Shown: positions 12,001-20,700, counted from the first letter of the stretch. The stretch is 64,000 bases of DNA from SB11 sp965249955 (GCA_965249955.1 OZ252261.1:2108001-2172000); one strand, 5' to 3'. Notes: generated by a model from the sequence alone, not told the origin. Program-made: numbers and translations.

Positions 12001-12074
12001 GGTCAATATGGCCGGGGCAAAAAGCAGCTAATGGTAAGCATTATAGAGAAGGAACAGTTACATTAATACGATAA
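1..12074 (+). CDS. Giant PKD/Ig-repeat surface protein with type B (CHU_C) T9SS sorting domain, 5' partial
   Basis: The frame is open from base 3 to the TAA at 12072-12074, so about 4023 residues are visible and the true start lies left of the window; the Met codon at 210 is internal (it follows PKD residues and PKPD). It is built almost wholly of PKD modules of about 80-85 residues (W.FGDG core, GTY/GNY before the last strands) plus pairs of Ig-like modules (YQWQQS, WYRRIV). Many PKD modules carry one Cys near the start (DQC) and one near the end (GC.DS), suggesting an intradomain disulfide. From about 9300 the PKDs become divergent and non-periodic. The last roughly 100 residues (about 11750-12071; PNAFTPG, VYDTWGK, GWDG) match the gliding-motility-associated CHU_C / type B T9SS sorting domain. 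Family knowledge: such proteins (SprB-like) are exported by the T9SS and act as surface adhesins or gliding filaments. Function here is inferred from architecture. The next gene, a PorP/SprF protein, supports it. Confidence 0.93.
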   Translation, partial: SFVFTNTSTISTGTLGYSWRFGDGTTSTQTNPTKTYTIAGTYTVTLITTSNNGCIDSAKGTVYVYPKPDMAFTVNDTDQCLLGNNFIFTNTSSISSGTATYLWQLSSAANDTTSTANPTRSYGAAGVYPVKLVGTSNEGCRDSITRNMTVYADPTADFSINDTTQCLSGNSFVFTNNSTAAGTLSNVWDFGDGTTSTQSNPTKTYSTAGTYTVKLVATITSGGCKDSISKTVYVFPSPAPAFTTNSSVQCFPNHTVSLTNNSTISAGTVTYLWKFDAPSTTDTSTQTSPTKVYGTDGTYNIRLIATSNQNCIDSVQQTVTINPDISNNTIASNQGICAGFAPDSLKQTGITTISGGSGTFVYQWQNSTDSLNWSNIGGATSAAYQPPVLTDTTWYRRIVVSGPCSDTSSPVKITVTPALADNGITANQFLCEGITPSQFNGTSPTGGIGTFTYRWQISVDSSNWSNIIGATDTFYQSGALTQTTFFRRVVTSGVCDNNSSPVKVLVNPNPDAAFTTASVCFGLNASFTSTSTIGSGSIAQYSWTFGDGNNGTGSSTTHNYGAVGNYTIKLVTTSDSSCVDSTTRNINIHPKPNATFTVNDTCVNNGHSFDATASTVATGAITQYNWTFGDGNTGLGATLTKTYATSGNYNPQLIIVTDSGCRDTAIVPVTVYPKPNPSFTVNDIDQCINGNSFVFTNTSTISAGTLTYAWNLGESTTDTSTQTDPSKVYAANGNYGVKLIATSNQGCVDSSTQTMIVYAKPDPIFSINDSDQCLLGNSFTFTNTSTINPLVGLSYVWRFGDGNTSTSTSPTKSYLAEGTYPVRLVVTSVNNCLDSVERNVYVRPEPTANFTINDTLQCFGANVFTFTNTSTIGSGTNTYFWRFDLLTANDTSNQTSPSKTYTGDGVYNVRLIATSDYQCKDSIQKQVEVKPDIVNNTISADQYLCEGETPDTLRQTATVSGGNSSFAYQWQQSTDSLNWSNIGGATDTIYVPPALTDTTWYRRIVGSGPCADTSNIVRIAVTPALANNTISASQNICFQQTPSALAGATPTGGSGSFSYLWQQSNDSTTWVSATGTNTGINYTPPSLTDTVYYRRRVISATCTTYSNIVKIAVKPLPVVSFGATTVCYPNSTTFTDSATASAGNTITNWLWSFGDGTTSTSQNPTKVYGAAGSFSVKLIVTTDFGCQDSLSKSITVHPKPTAAFTAPNSCLGIITNFTNNSTVSTGSIISHYWDFDDGDTTATQSPSHQYAALGTYNVTLIVSTNNGCADTVINPVTIHPNPVANFSVNDSDQCVNSNSFVFTNLSTVPSSSNTNLWDFGSGLNDTSTKANPTKVYAANGNYTVTLITTTNFGCADTATKPMVVYAKPTPNFSINDSDQCLRGNSFRFTNSSTISPAVGLSYLWTLGQGASSTQTSPTRVYTADGTYNVRLVVTSIHGCLDSVEKTVYVYPDPVADFTIDDTLQCFGANVFGFTNNSTISSGSNTYFWRFDLFSANDTSTQTNPTKTYTNDGTFTIRLTATSNHICRDSIEKQVVINPDILNNVISASQTLCEGTTPATLNQLSGGVSGGTSSFTYQWQRSTDSSTWTNISGATSASYVPSAPSITTWYRRIVISGPCADTSSSVRITIIPVIANNTITANQNICFGQTPNALSGSTPTGGNGTFNYLWQQSNNNSTWVNASGTNNTVNYTPPSLTDTVYYRRRVISATCTTFSAVVKIAVKPLPAVDWGNTTVCNPESTQFADSTTVNQGTLSTWAWTFGDGTSSSQQNPSKLYSTAGTYTVKLITTTNFGCKDSLSQSITVHPKPVANFTNTVTCAGVTSNFTNTSTVATGSILSYRWNFGDGDTSVAINPTHNYATGGTYSVRLIVVSDNGCSDTVTKNQTIYPNPAVAFTINDSDQCVNGNNFIFTNNSTVSSGTNTYLWNFGSSLNDTNSQTTPPNKVYAFNGTYTVRLTATTNFGCVRSLDKQVVVYAKPTPAYTVNDTDQCINGNSFVFSNTSTVNPFVALSYLWTFGDGTTSTQTSPTKTYSAVGTYPVKVRVTSVHGCADSTQANVYVYAKPNPAFTIDDTLQCFGPNAFTFTNGSTISTGSISYFWRFDLNSTFDTSSQINPTKTYTGDGIFTIRLTATSDNNCKDSIEKQVEVKPDIINNAISASQAICEGQTPDTLRQSGSAVSGGSSTFTYVWQQSLDSISWTSISGATSVRYAPPALTDTTWYRRIVFSGPCGDTSTPIRIAVTPSIVNNTVSSPQVICYAQTPAQLIGAAPNGGNNNFSYVWQQSNDSITWVGASNSNTAINYQPPSLTDTVYYRRRVISAACSTFSNILKIAVKPLPVVAFGNTTECFPNATVFTDSSTVNQGTNTIWSWRFGDGTTSTQQNPSKQYTAGSYTAKLIVTTNFGCQDSASKTITIHPKPAAAFAVADTCFGFTSNFTNNSTVSTGSIQSHNWSFGDASTSTNQTPTHTYAASGTYNVRLIVTTNNSCGDTLTKSVVIYPKPIAAFSVNDSDQCVNGNSFAFTNSSTISSGTNTYRWNFGESANDTSIVSTPPNKVYAANGNYTVTLLATSNFGCKDTADKPMVVYSKPTPTFAVNDTDQCINGNSFVFTNNSSINPSQGLSYLWSFGNGDTSTQTSPTKVYTAHGTYTVRVVVTSINGCKDSVQRPVYVYPKPTPNFTINDSLQCYGQNVFSFTNNTTIASGTNSYLWRYNTLVASDTSTQTTPPAKTYATAGVYTVRLTATSDKNCKDSIEKQLEVKPDIINNAISANQFICEGSIPAPFTQTSGNVSGGSNTFTYQWQQSTDSISWVNISAANSVGYSPAALTVTTWYRRIVFSNPCSDTSSPVKVNVTPAITQDSIQSPQVICYAQTPAQLTSAVTGGGSGTFSYLWQQSNDNSTWVSATGTNNTLSYQPPALFDTTYYRRRVISASCTTFRNVVKIAVKPLPVVKYGASTECYPNATAFTDSSTVNQGTNTNWNWTFGDGTTSAQQNPSKLYTAGSYTAKLIVTTNFGCRDSVSKTITIHPKPVAGYTSQDICFGFNSAFTDTSKVSTGSIINRNWDFGDGFTSTALNPNHSYNAHGTFNVRLIVTTDRNCRDTITRPLVIYPKPQAKFGVPPTCLVDSASFFDSSSVATGSITTWAWAFGDGGSSAIQNPVHPYAADGSYTAKLLITTDRGCKDSTSNPVIVRPMPVVRFNGDTIECINRNIFYTNTSAGAFTYHWNYGDGDTSNSVVGVNTFTTPGFYRVSLIGRTVYGCIDSFARNIEIVAPPSPTFTLVPDSGCAPLNANFTNNSTGAYTSYQWNFGNGQSSNVYSPPTVTYQQSLVVDTNYVVTLRATNLCGSRFAYDTVKVYPQPVANFGSDATSGCTPKTFTFTNTSAGFPEDYFWDFGNGNTSTLQNPPPQTYTTDTVITVYTIRLRVVNRCGVDTATRTVTVLPKNAKSLFGLDTTIGCVPLTINISDFSKGATLVSYDFGDGNFSSNANPTHTFTDTGIFRIRQFISNTCTYDTSEQFIRVQPGPTVSFTNAPSTQCEGQNIQFLSQTTNVAGFRWNFGTGDTSNLSNPTYAFPAAGAYLVRLDVTSAINSCTNSYQDTVRINAAPTPILNLDTSQGCPPLPVTFSNGSVNTVFLQWKFGDGNTSNLVNPTHSYANTGVYTARLIVRNAQGCEDSIDRIIQVHPSPTADFTQTSTYCNAPVVVNFTNNSTGATGYSWNFGNGVTSSLNNPSVQFNNFGTYTTVLTASNQFSCQDTASRTFEIFQIPVPDFTLDTNRGCPPLTVTFNDNSQQANSYEWDFGDGTTDTNQSPIHTYTTSGTFSVKLKVTSGGTCADSLTLGTGVVVHPVPVAGFNYSFSSNPAGYGIANFVDASQNAATYLWDFGDGGNDNIPSPTHRYSYVGNYLVTQYITTAEGCRDTAFASVEVPIFKGVFVPNAFTPGAGGPDVRTFKPVAISLKEYKFEVYDTWGKLLFSSTAIQDTKPAEGWDGVFDGKPCQQDVYVWKIEAEFLDGSIWPGQKAANGKHYREGTVTLIR
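963..9300 (+). repeat. Intragenic super-repeat array, period 1821-1824 bp
   Basis: Inside the giant gene the same order of seven modules (Ig-like 1, Ig-like 2, then five PKD modules a-e) recurs. Anchoring on the codon before the K/N-P-D-I motif gives unit starts at 963, 2787, 4608, 6432 and 8256, a spacing of 1824, 1821, 1824 and 1824 bp (607-608 residues). A second anchor, the Leu codon of the LTDT..YRRR segment, falls at 1440, 3261, 5085, 6909 and 8733, giving the same period. Four units are complete. The fifth keeps both Ig-like modules and PKD a and b and then diverges at about 9300. Modules c-e of an earlier unit precede base 963, so the array runs off the left edge. DNA near 3261 and 5085 is nearly identical over about 50 bp, which points to recent duplication or gene conversion. 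Confidence 0.9.
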
Positions 12075-12087
12075 GAATATAAAATTT

Positions 12088-13167
12088 GTGAAAAGGCTAT
12101 ACGGCACTCTTCTGTTTTTGTTTTTGCTAACTACGGCCTTGTGGGCTCAGGATCCTGCATTTTCGCAAATGTTCAATAGTCGTATGTACCTAAACCCTGC
12201 TTTTACAGGTATCGACCAAGGGCATAGGCTATCAGTAGCCAGCCGTACACTATGGCGCAATTTGCCCAGTAACTTTAATACTCATGCCGTTAGTTACGAT
12301 TACCAGCCCTGTGCCTTTCCACGCGTTGGTATTGGGGTTATTGGTATTACAGATAGTGAGGGCGAGGGCAAACTAAAATCAACAGAACTGGGAGGGGTAT
12401 TTGCTTTTCATACGCCATATTATCTTAACAGAAGAAAAAAAGATAAAACGGCAGGTTCGTTTAGCTTCTCGTTACAAGCCAGCTATATTACCCGAAATAT
12501 AGATTGGAATAAATTGGTGTTTGGCGATCAAATAGACCCTGTTTTGGGGGTGGTAAGTCCGCGTACTACACAAGCAACTATAAATTATGATGGGACAAGT
12601 AGCCCTGATTTTGCAACAGGTTTTTTGTGGAGGCAGAGAATGTATGTGAACAAACGCTGGGATATGACCTTCCATTTAGGTTTTGCCATGCACCATATTT
12701 TTAAGCCCTATGTGGGCTTGCTTGAAAATGGAGTAATGCCAAGAAAGTATACTTTTCATACAGGTCTTTTAGTTCCACTAAGCGAGAAAAGCTTTATAAT
12801 ACCTTCATTGCGTTATATGAAACAAGATGTGGTGCAAATACACAGTATTTTTGATGCTAATGTGATGTACCTAAACCAAAAAGTATTTGGGGGGCTATCG
12901 TATCGTTTCAATCAGTTTAAAGACTATTTAAAAAATACGGATGCAATAATGTTTTTTGCAGGGTATGAGTTTGATATGTCGCGTGAAGCAGATTTACGTC
13001 TTACCTACAGTTTCGATACCAACTTTAAAGGTGTATCAGGGGGCAATTTCTATACCCACGAGATTAGTCTTATTTTTGTTTATGCAGGTAAGTGTAATAC
13101 TAAAATTGGTTTGATGAATAAGAATATTTGCGATTACGAAAAGAAGGGGCTTCCTAAGATTTTTTAA
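12088..13167 (+). CDS. PorP/SprF family type IX secretion outer-membrane protein
   Basis: This 359-residue protein has an N-terminal signal peptide (KRLYGTLLFLFLL..LWAQ) followed directly by QDPAFSQMFNSRMYLNPAFTG, the typical start of PorP/SprF proteins. The rest alternates like an outer-membrane beta-barrel and has the family's late aromatic-rich strands. The start is GTG at 12088; no ATG gives a signal peptide. It begins 13 bp after the stop of the giant type B cargo gene, so the two are almost certainly one operon. Family knowledge: PorP/SprF-like proteins are commonly encoded just downstream of CHU_C (type B) proteins and are needed for their secretion or surface attachment. Inference: this is the dedicated partner of the giant protein. 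There is no sign of truncation. Confidence 0.92.
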   Translation: MKRLYGTLLFLFLLTTALWAQDPAFSQMFNSRMYLNPAFTGIDQGHRLSVASRTLWRNLPSNFNTHAVSYDYQPCAFPRVGIGVIGITDSEGEGKLKSTELGGVFAFHTPYYLNRRKKDKTAGSFSFSLQASYITRNIDWNKLVFGDQIDPVLGVVSPRTTQATINYDGTSSPDFATGFLWRQRMYVNKRWDMTFHLGFAMHHIFKPYVGLLENGVMPRKYTFHTGLLVPLSEKSFIIPSLRYMKQDVVQIHSIFDANVMYLNQKVFGGLSYRFNQFKDYLKNTDAIMFFAGYEFDMSREADLRLTYSFDTNFKGVSGGNFYTHEISLIFVYAGKCNTKIGLMNKNICDYEKKGLPKIF

Positions 13168-13210
13168 GCCCCCCAAAAATTGTATATTAGGCAATAACCT
13201 TTTTTCTTAA

Positions 13211-13825
13211 ATGACATTTAGCGAAGTATTAAAAACCCTTGTAGTCCTTTGGGCTTTTATCGATCCTGTTGGAAGTATCCCCGTATTTTTAGAAGCCACA
13301 AAACAGTTTGATAAAAGAACCAAAGTTAAAATTGCACGTAAGGCTACTTTAATAGCCGGAGGTGTTTTGGTGTTTTTTTTAATACTTGGGCAAGTTGTTT
13401 TAGAAGCAATGGAAATTAGTCTTGATGCTTTTCAGGTATCAGGCGGAGCTATATTGTTTATTTTTTCACTTACAATGATTTTTGGGCGAGGCAAACCCGA
13501 TGAAGAGGTAAGCATGATAAAAGACTACAACCACGTTACTGTGTTTCCTATCGCCATTCCCTCAATAGCCTCACCGGGTGCTATAATGGGTATAGTACTT
13601 CTTACCGATAACAATACTTTTTCGATACTTCATCAAAGTCTTACAGGCTTGCTTATGTTAGTCGTTTTGGTAGCTACATATTTGCTGCTAATATTATCAG
13701 AGAAAATACACAATCGCTTTGGCGATAATTCTATTGCCGTGCTAAGTAAAATTATGGGGTTAATTATTGCCTCAGTAGCAGTAGAAAGCATACTTAATGG
13801 TATACAGCAGTACTTTAGCTTGTAA
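13211..13825 (+). CDS. MarC family integral membrane protein
   Basis: A 204-residue, strongly hydrophobic protein with about six membrane helices. The N-terminus (LVVLWAFIDPVGSIPVFL) and the middle section (FQVSGGAILFIFSLTMIFG, then PIAIPSIASPGAIM) match the MarC/UPF0056 family at the usual length of about 200 residues. MarC proteins sit in the inner membrane; the early link to multiple antibiotic resistance was not confirmed, so no substrate can be named. The start is ATG at 13211. It lies 43 bp after the porP-like gene on the same strand and could be co-transcribed. Its stop is 7 bp from the stop of the convergent oxygenase gene, with no clear terminator hairpin between them. Confidence 0.88.
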   Translation: MTFSEVLKTLVVLWAFIDPVGSIPVFLEATKQFDKRTKVKIARKATLIAGGVLVFFLILGQVVLEAMEISLDAFQVSGGAILFIFSLTMIFGRGKPDEEVSMIKDYNHVTVFPIAIPSIASPGAIMGIVLLTDNNTFSILHQSLTGLLMLVVLVATYLLLILSEKIHNRFGDNSIAVLSKIMGLIIASVAVESILNGIQQYFSL

Positions 13826-13832
13826 GTTATTT

Positions 13833-14420
13833 CTACCTATATGGCGGCCCCGATATCCAAAGTACTAAAGATTTACGTACTCCTTTGGTAACAGGGGTTA
13901 CACGGTGCATCATATAGCTGGGAAACAAAATTACCGTTCCTTTTTCTTTTGGGGCAACACTTACATTACTACTAGTAAAAAATTCAAGGTCGCCACCTTC
14001 GTATTCGCTAGGGTCGCTAAGCTGCATGGTTACGCTTATTTTACGCTGTGCAGCAAGTCCGCGGTCAACATCCATGTGCCATGTATAGTGTCCGCTATTG
14101 GCAGGGTACACGGTGTATTGCAAATCTTCAAGCATACCGGTAAGGTCAAAACCCCACATCTGTGCATTTGCCTGTGATGCCATCTGAGCAAATTTCATAA
14201 AAATCCAATGGCAGTCTTGGTGTATGCTGCGCAACCATTTTATTTGGCTTTGGCGTACATGGTCAATATTTCCTTGCTCTTCAGCAAGAACAGCTTGCTC
14301 AAAAGAATAATTGGCCTGTATCTCCTCAATCTTTTGCAGCTCGGTTTCGCTAAAGGCTTTATCAAATATAAAATGTGATATTAAGTCGGGGCGACTGGGG
14401 TTAGCAATTAAAAAACTCAT
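13833..14420 (-). CDS. 2-oxoglutarate/Fe(II)-dependent dioxygenase (prolyl 4-hydroxylase/PKHD-like fold)
   Basis: The start is the ATG at 14420 (195 residues); an upstream in-frame TTG at 14435 would add only five residues. Counted from that TTG, the metal triad is H120-x-D122 (HMDVD) and H177 (MMHRVTPV), with R187 (GVRKSLVLW) as the 2-oxoglutarate carboxylate ligand. The Gly-Gly-Asp-Leu-Glu-Phe strand between them is typical of the PKHD/P4H group (compare YbiX). Family knowledge: these enzymes couple decarboxylation of 2-oxoglutarate to hydroxylation of a protein or small molecule. The substrate cannot be read from the sequence. There is no signal peptide, so it is cytoplasmic. It is convergent with marC and divergent from the large mosaic surface gene. 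Confidence 0.85.
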   Translation of the reverse strand: MSFLIANPSRPDLISHFIFDKAFSETELQKIEEIQANYSFEQAVLAEEQGNIDHVRQSQIKWLRSIHQDCHWIFMKFAQMASQANAQMWGFDLTGMLEDLQYTVYPANSGHYTWHMDVDRGLAAQRKISVTMQLSDPSEYEGGDLEFFTSSNVSVAPKEKGTVILFPSYMMHRVTPVTKGVRKSLVLWISGPPYR

Positions 14421-14759
14421 ATTTTTTTCGACCAATATATAAAAAAATGTATCTGATATCTACTGGAAAAGCAATTAACTACTATACACAACATAATTTT
14501 ATAATTAACACTATAATAGCTAGGGTTAATTTGTTTAGAGAGGAGATGTACAGTAATTATTTAGCAAGCAAATTGGTATAGTAGTAAGGGGCGTTTTTTT
14601 TACTGGAAGTGAATTTAAAGCGCTGTATATGAGTGTGTAATAAAAATATGGTGTTTTTTTGACACTAATTTTCATCTTACCGTGCAACGAAAAGACATTG
14701 GTATATTGTCTTGCTGCTACTTATACTTACTTATTTTTCATTTTTCGCGAACAAATCTT
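14421..14759. other. Divergent intergenic region, no gene seen
   Basis: About 340 bp between the oxygenase start (minus) and the mosaic surface protein start (plus). It is AT-rich with several homopolymer T runs. I see no ORF with coding character, no RNA gene and no convincing TTG/TAnnTTTG promoter pair. It probably holds the two divergent promoters. An in-frame GTG at 14682 could extend the downstream gene by 26 residues, but the ATG at 14760 begins a clean signal peptide. Confidence 0.5.
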
Positions 14760-17700
14760 ATGAAAAACATTTTGCGTTTTACGGTGCTTACCGTATTGTG
14801 GGTGATCTTTGCTTTTACAGCAAAATCGCAAACAAACTCTATTGAGCTGAAGGATGGCTCAGGGACACTAATTAATCAATATAATTCTATTACAGCAGCT
14901 ATAGCTGCTATTCCCACAACAATTACAAAAGCGTATGTTATAGAAATAACTGGTACTTACACCGGTTCTAGCGAAACATTGCCTATTGTTTTCCCCGCAA
15001 TAGCAGGGGCAAGTGCTACTAACACAATTACTTTACGACCTGCAACAGGTGTTAACAGTACTTCAATTGCAACTTCGGCAGCGGGTACCGTAATGCAATT
15101 TAATGATGCAGATTATGTAATTATTGATGGAAGACCAGGCGGTACGGGTACAACTAAAGCTCTTACCATTGCTCAAACCAACACCGGTACCAGTACTACG
15201 GTACAGTTTATTAATGGGGCAACGCGTAATATTATGCGCTATTGTAAAGTTGTTAATGGTTCAACAACTAGCGCTGGTCGTGCTATACAATTTAGCACCT
15301 CAGCTTCAAATCCTACAGGTAATTCGTACAACTTGATTGAAAGTTGTATTGTTGATGGTGGACGTTATGGTATTAACCTTACGGGAACATCAGCAAATCC
15401 AAATGCAAAAAATAAGATATACGGCACTGAGGTTTTTAATAATTATTTTGCAGGTATATGGGCGCAAGCCAATACCTTAGGTTTAGAAGTTGATTCTTGT
15501 ACTTTTTACCATGCTTCTGCTTTTGCATCTAACACAACCACATACGGGATGCTTTTTGACAGTCAAACCGACTCAGCTATTTTAACACGAAATACAATTT
15601 ATGGCCTTGATGTATCGGGCACAAGTGCTATTGCCGGAATAATTATACGTACTGTAAGTGGTTCTAACTATTCACGTATAGTAAATAACTTAATATCTCT
15701 AACAAAATCAAACAATAGCACAAGTGTTTTTGGTATTGATATTGGCGGAACTGTATTAACAAACACTGATATTTTTTACAATACTATTAGAATTGGTGGT
15801 GTGCTAGGTTCAGGCGGAACTAGTGGGGCAATTTTATCAGCCGCTTTACATAAAGATGCGTCTAATACTTCAAATGTTTTTGATATAAGAAACAATATTT
15901 TTATTAACGAGCGTTCAGGAGGAAACTCAGGCACACAACACATTGCTATGGCTATAGCAAATATTAGTGGCTCGCACGTTCTTGATTATAATACTTTTAA
16001 CGCTTCGTCGGGTAATCTTACTCGATGGGGAACCGTAGTTTCAACAACTATTCAAGGTCATCAGGCTAATGTTCCAACAGGAAATGCTTTAAACTCTAAC
16101 GATGCTCAGGTAAGCCTAGTATCCGCAACTGATTTACACATTGCAGGTGGTTCTTTGGGTGATTTTGCTTTAAAAGCAACCCCTATTTTATCTGTTACAA
16201 GAGATATTGATAATGACCCCAGGGGGGGCTCAACCTACCGTGGTGGTGATGATAACCCTGCATTTCCAATTTTAGGTAAAAAGAATGAGATAGGTGTTTT
16301 AAGCATTGACGAGCCTTTTGTGGGTGGTTGCTCTACTACACAAAAAGCAATAGTAACTGTTAGAAACTTTGGTATAAACCAAGTAGATACCTTTACTGTT
16401 AATTGGTCGGTTAACGGTACTTTACAAACACCTGTAACCTCTTATGCTGTATTGGATACTGTTTTAGGATCGGGTAGTATTACTGCTTCTGTTAGCTTGG
16501 GTTCATTTGCTTCTACTTCGGGTGTGTTGTATGATATCAAGGCGTGGACAAGCATGCCTAATAATCTTAACGACCCCGACAAAACTAACGATAGTGCACA
16601 AAGAAACTTTAAAATGGGCTTGGCATCAGGCACTTATACTGTTGGTGGTACAGCTCCTGATTATGCTACATTAAAAGATGTTGCCGATGAACTAAATAAT
16701 TACGGCATTTGTGGTGCAGTTACATTCAATATTCGTACAGGTACTTATAATGAGCGAATTAGTTTAAACAAAATAGCGGGAGCAAGTGCAATCAACACAA
16801 TTACTTTTAAAAGTGAAACAGGAAATCAGGCCGATGTTGTTATTAGCTCTCCTGCTAGTGCATCAGCAATCGATAACTTTACTATTAAACTTAACGGGGT
16901 TGGTAATATAATAATTCGTGATATTACTGTTGAGCGTTCAGGCTCAGGAACATATTCATCAGTTATTAGTTTTGATGGAGATGCTGAAAACGTAGCAATT
17001 AACAATTGTATTATACGCGGCCCTGCAAGCATTATTACTGATGCAAATGGTACTCGCTCTAACATTTTCGGAGCAACAAATGTTACAATAACAGGGTTGG
17101 ATATATACAACAACAAATTAGAAAACAACTCAAACGGTGTTTGGCTTAATACAAACACCACCAAATACTCTACAGGGGTTCGTATTTTTGATAACACAAT
17201 TACCCCTAACTATACAGGGATATTTGTTGCAGGTCAATCTTATCCTGAAATCTACAGAAATAAAATTACCAGAATAGATCAAACCATAAATGTTGAGTTT
17301 TATGGTATCAGTATGAACCTTGTTAACGATGCTTTCAAGGTAGAGAGAAACTATATACAATCGAACAGAGGTTACGGTATACGTTTGCGCGATTGCAATG
17401 GAGATACAAAAGGTGAAGGTTTAGTAGTAAACAATATAGTTACAATGAACTATGCCGGTACATCAAGTGTATTTGGTATTTCTAATGAAACCGCAGGAAC
17501 TTACCAGTTGTATGCCCACAACACCTGTATTATCAATGCTGATTACACAAGTACTTCTACCACCCTTAGCGGAAGGGCTTTTTATATGCCTACCGGTACA
17601 GCCAATAAATTCAGCGATATAAGAATATTGAACAACATTTTTTATAACGGTATTGATGGTGTTGCAGCCTATTTTGTAACAGGTGCGCTAGCAGGAATTA

Positions 17701-20700
17701 CAGAAATGGATTATAACCTACTATACAGTGCATCGGGCAACCTTTCTTATATATCGGCATACTTGCCTGATATGGCAGCACACCAAAGTACCTCAGGTTT
17801 TGATGCCAAGAGTTACAATTTTGTGCCCACGTTTGCCTCTTCAACCGATGGCCACATAGCCTTTATGCAAACATTTGCTTATGGGCGTAATGATTTGAAT
17901 ATTACTGTTGATTTTGATGGCGATGTACGTTGTTTATCACTTCCAACTATTGGTGCTGATGAGTACAACCCCGGTTTAGGTTTGCCTATAGCTTCGTTTA
18001 TTGGGCCAAATGCACCCGTAACCGGAGATAGGGCTTATTTCTTGTTCAACGGAAATGCAAACCAAATAGCACTATACAACTGGTATGTAGATAATGTATT
18101 AGTAAATAAAGGCTTAAACCTTGTTTATACCTTCCCAAGTGCAGGTACTTATGAGGTGAAAATGGTAGCCGAAAATTGTGGAGGTAAAGATAGCATGGCA
18201 ACTACCTATGTTATTAACGACCCTGCTGTTGCGCCAACGGCCAACTTTTCATCAGATAGAAATCAGATATTTATAAATGAGTCTATCCAGATGACTGATT
18301 TATCGCTTGATGGCCCTACTGCTTGGCATTGGAGTGTTTCACCGTCTGATGGAGTTATTTTCTCTGATTCAACCGAGCAAGACCCTATTATTTTATTTAC
18401 AGAAGCAGGCAAATACGAAATTTGTTTAATTGTAGATAATGGTATTAGTAGCAGTGCAAAACGCTGCCGCACATCGTACATAGAGGTTTTCCCTCAAATA
18501 AACATGTGTGCCGAAAACAGCTCGACATACGAAAGAGGTAAAATATTTGATGATGGCGGTTCAGGAAGTAACTATGCTGCTAATCAAAACTGTACCTTCT
18601 TCATCAATCCTTGTGCATCAGAAGTAAATCTTAAATTCACTGAATGGACAAATACCGATGCTGATGATAAACTAACCATTTATGATGGTGATACTACTGA
18701 CGAGGCAAATATAATTGCAGTAATAGCAGGCGGGATGACTAACCCGGGTGGAAATACTGGTTTTACTGCAAAATCAGGCCGTATGTGGTTGGTATGGAAA
18801 ACTGATGCTACGCTACAATATGCAGGTTTTGCTGCTGAGTGGACTAGTAAAGCAACAAGTGTTAATCCTACCGTAGCTAACTTTAACATACCCGATACAT
18901 TGTTTGAAGATTCTCCTGTTGATTTTGTAAACACATCATCAGGCAACGGGCTTACCTATTTCTGGGATTTTGATTATCCAAATTACGATCCCGATGATGC
19001 TAATAATTATGGAAAAACTAATCCTACTAAAACCTTTAGCACAACAGGTACCTATACTGTATACCTTCAATCAACAAACTGCTTGGGTAGCGATACTGCA
19101 ACTAAAAAAGTTGTAGTAGTTTCGCCAACAGTAGCCCCTAGTCCTGTTGATTTTAGAGCAACACTAACTAAGGTAAATACCGGTGAAGAAACTCGTTTTA
19201 TTGATTTGAGTGGAAATGGCCCCTCAAGCTGGAAATGGGAAGTTACCCCAAGTAACGGTGTTATTTTTCTTGATGCTGAAACCAGCCGCAAACCTCGTGT
19301 AGTATTTAACTTTGGAGGTAAATACACCGTAAAATTAGTTGTAGCTAATGCTATTGGAGCCGACTCAATAGTTAAAACCAGTTATATCGAAGTACTAGAA
19401 TATTGCCGTCCTAACGTACTGTCAGTAAATACAGATGTTACTATACGCAGGGTAGTATTTCAAGGTCTCGATCAATCTTCGGATTATGGTGTAAGTAAAT
19501 ATTCAGATTTTACGGGTAACAACCAAATAGGTAAGATAGCCGAAGGCGGAACTTATACTATAAATATTGAGCGTAATACCAATAACGAGATAATTAACTA
19601 CGCTGCCTGGATTGATTTTAACCAAGATGGTGATTTTGATGATGCAGGAGAAAAAGTATTATTTGATAGTGCATCATCGGCACAAATTTTAACAGCCACC
19701 ATTAACATACCTGTTGGTGTTCAATTAGGTCAAACACGTATGCGTGTAGGTGTATCAAGGGCAAACCTAACTACACAACCTTGTGGCCCTGTTGTAGTGG
19801 GTGAGTTTGAAGACTATAAAGTAAACATAGGAGCTGATGATGTAGCTCCGGTTATTACACTTGTAGGCGCAGCTACTCAAAGTGTAGAAGTGGGCTACAA
19901 CTTTACCGACCAAGGTGCAACTGCATTTGATAATGTTGATGGAAATATCACCCATAAAATAAAAGTAACAGGTGCTGTAGATACACTGGTAGTAGGCCAA
20001 TACATACTTACCTACACCGTTAGCGACACAGTAGGTAATACCGATTCGGTAAAACGTATTGTAAACATTACACCTGATGTAACTAACCCATTAATCAGCC
20101 TTACTGGTGCTGATACTGTTATACTTGAAGTATTTGATCCGTATGTAGAAAACGGAGCTACTGCAATAGATAATCCTTTCGGTACTAACCTTAATGGTTC
20201 AGTAGTTATTACAGGTGCAGTAGATAACACCAAAATAGGAACGTATATTCTTACTTACACAGTAACAGATAATAGCGGTAATACAGTGAAAACAGAAAGA
20301 GTAATTATAGTAAGGGATACCACCAAACCAGTTATTGTGCTTAATGGAAATGCAGTTATTGACCACGATGGCAAAACTGCCTACACCGATGCAGGTGCTA
20401 CCGTAACCGATAACTACGATGCTATAATCACCTACACAGTTAGTGGAGCCGTAAATGTAAACACATTAGGCACATATACTATTGTTTATAAAGCCGTTGA
20501 TGCATCGGGTAACGTAGCCGATTCAGTAGTGCGCACAATAAACGTAGTTGATAGGTTTGCGCCCGTTATAGCCCTTGTAGGTAATGATATAGTAAACCTT
20601 GCACGCTGGCAAAACTATACCGATTCGGGTTACACGCTTAGCGATAACTTCTACGATAGTAACCAAATTACTGTTGATATATTAGGCAATTGGGTAAACG

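Noticed and set aside
14682..14759. GTG start extending the mosaic surface protein by 26 residues
   Set aside because: The ATG at 14760 begins a standard signal peptide; the extension would place an unusual hydrophobic segment before it.
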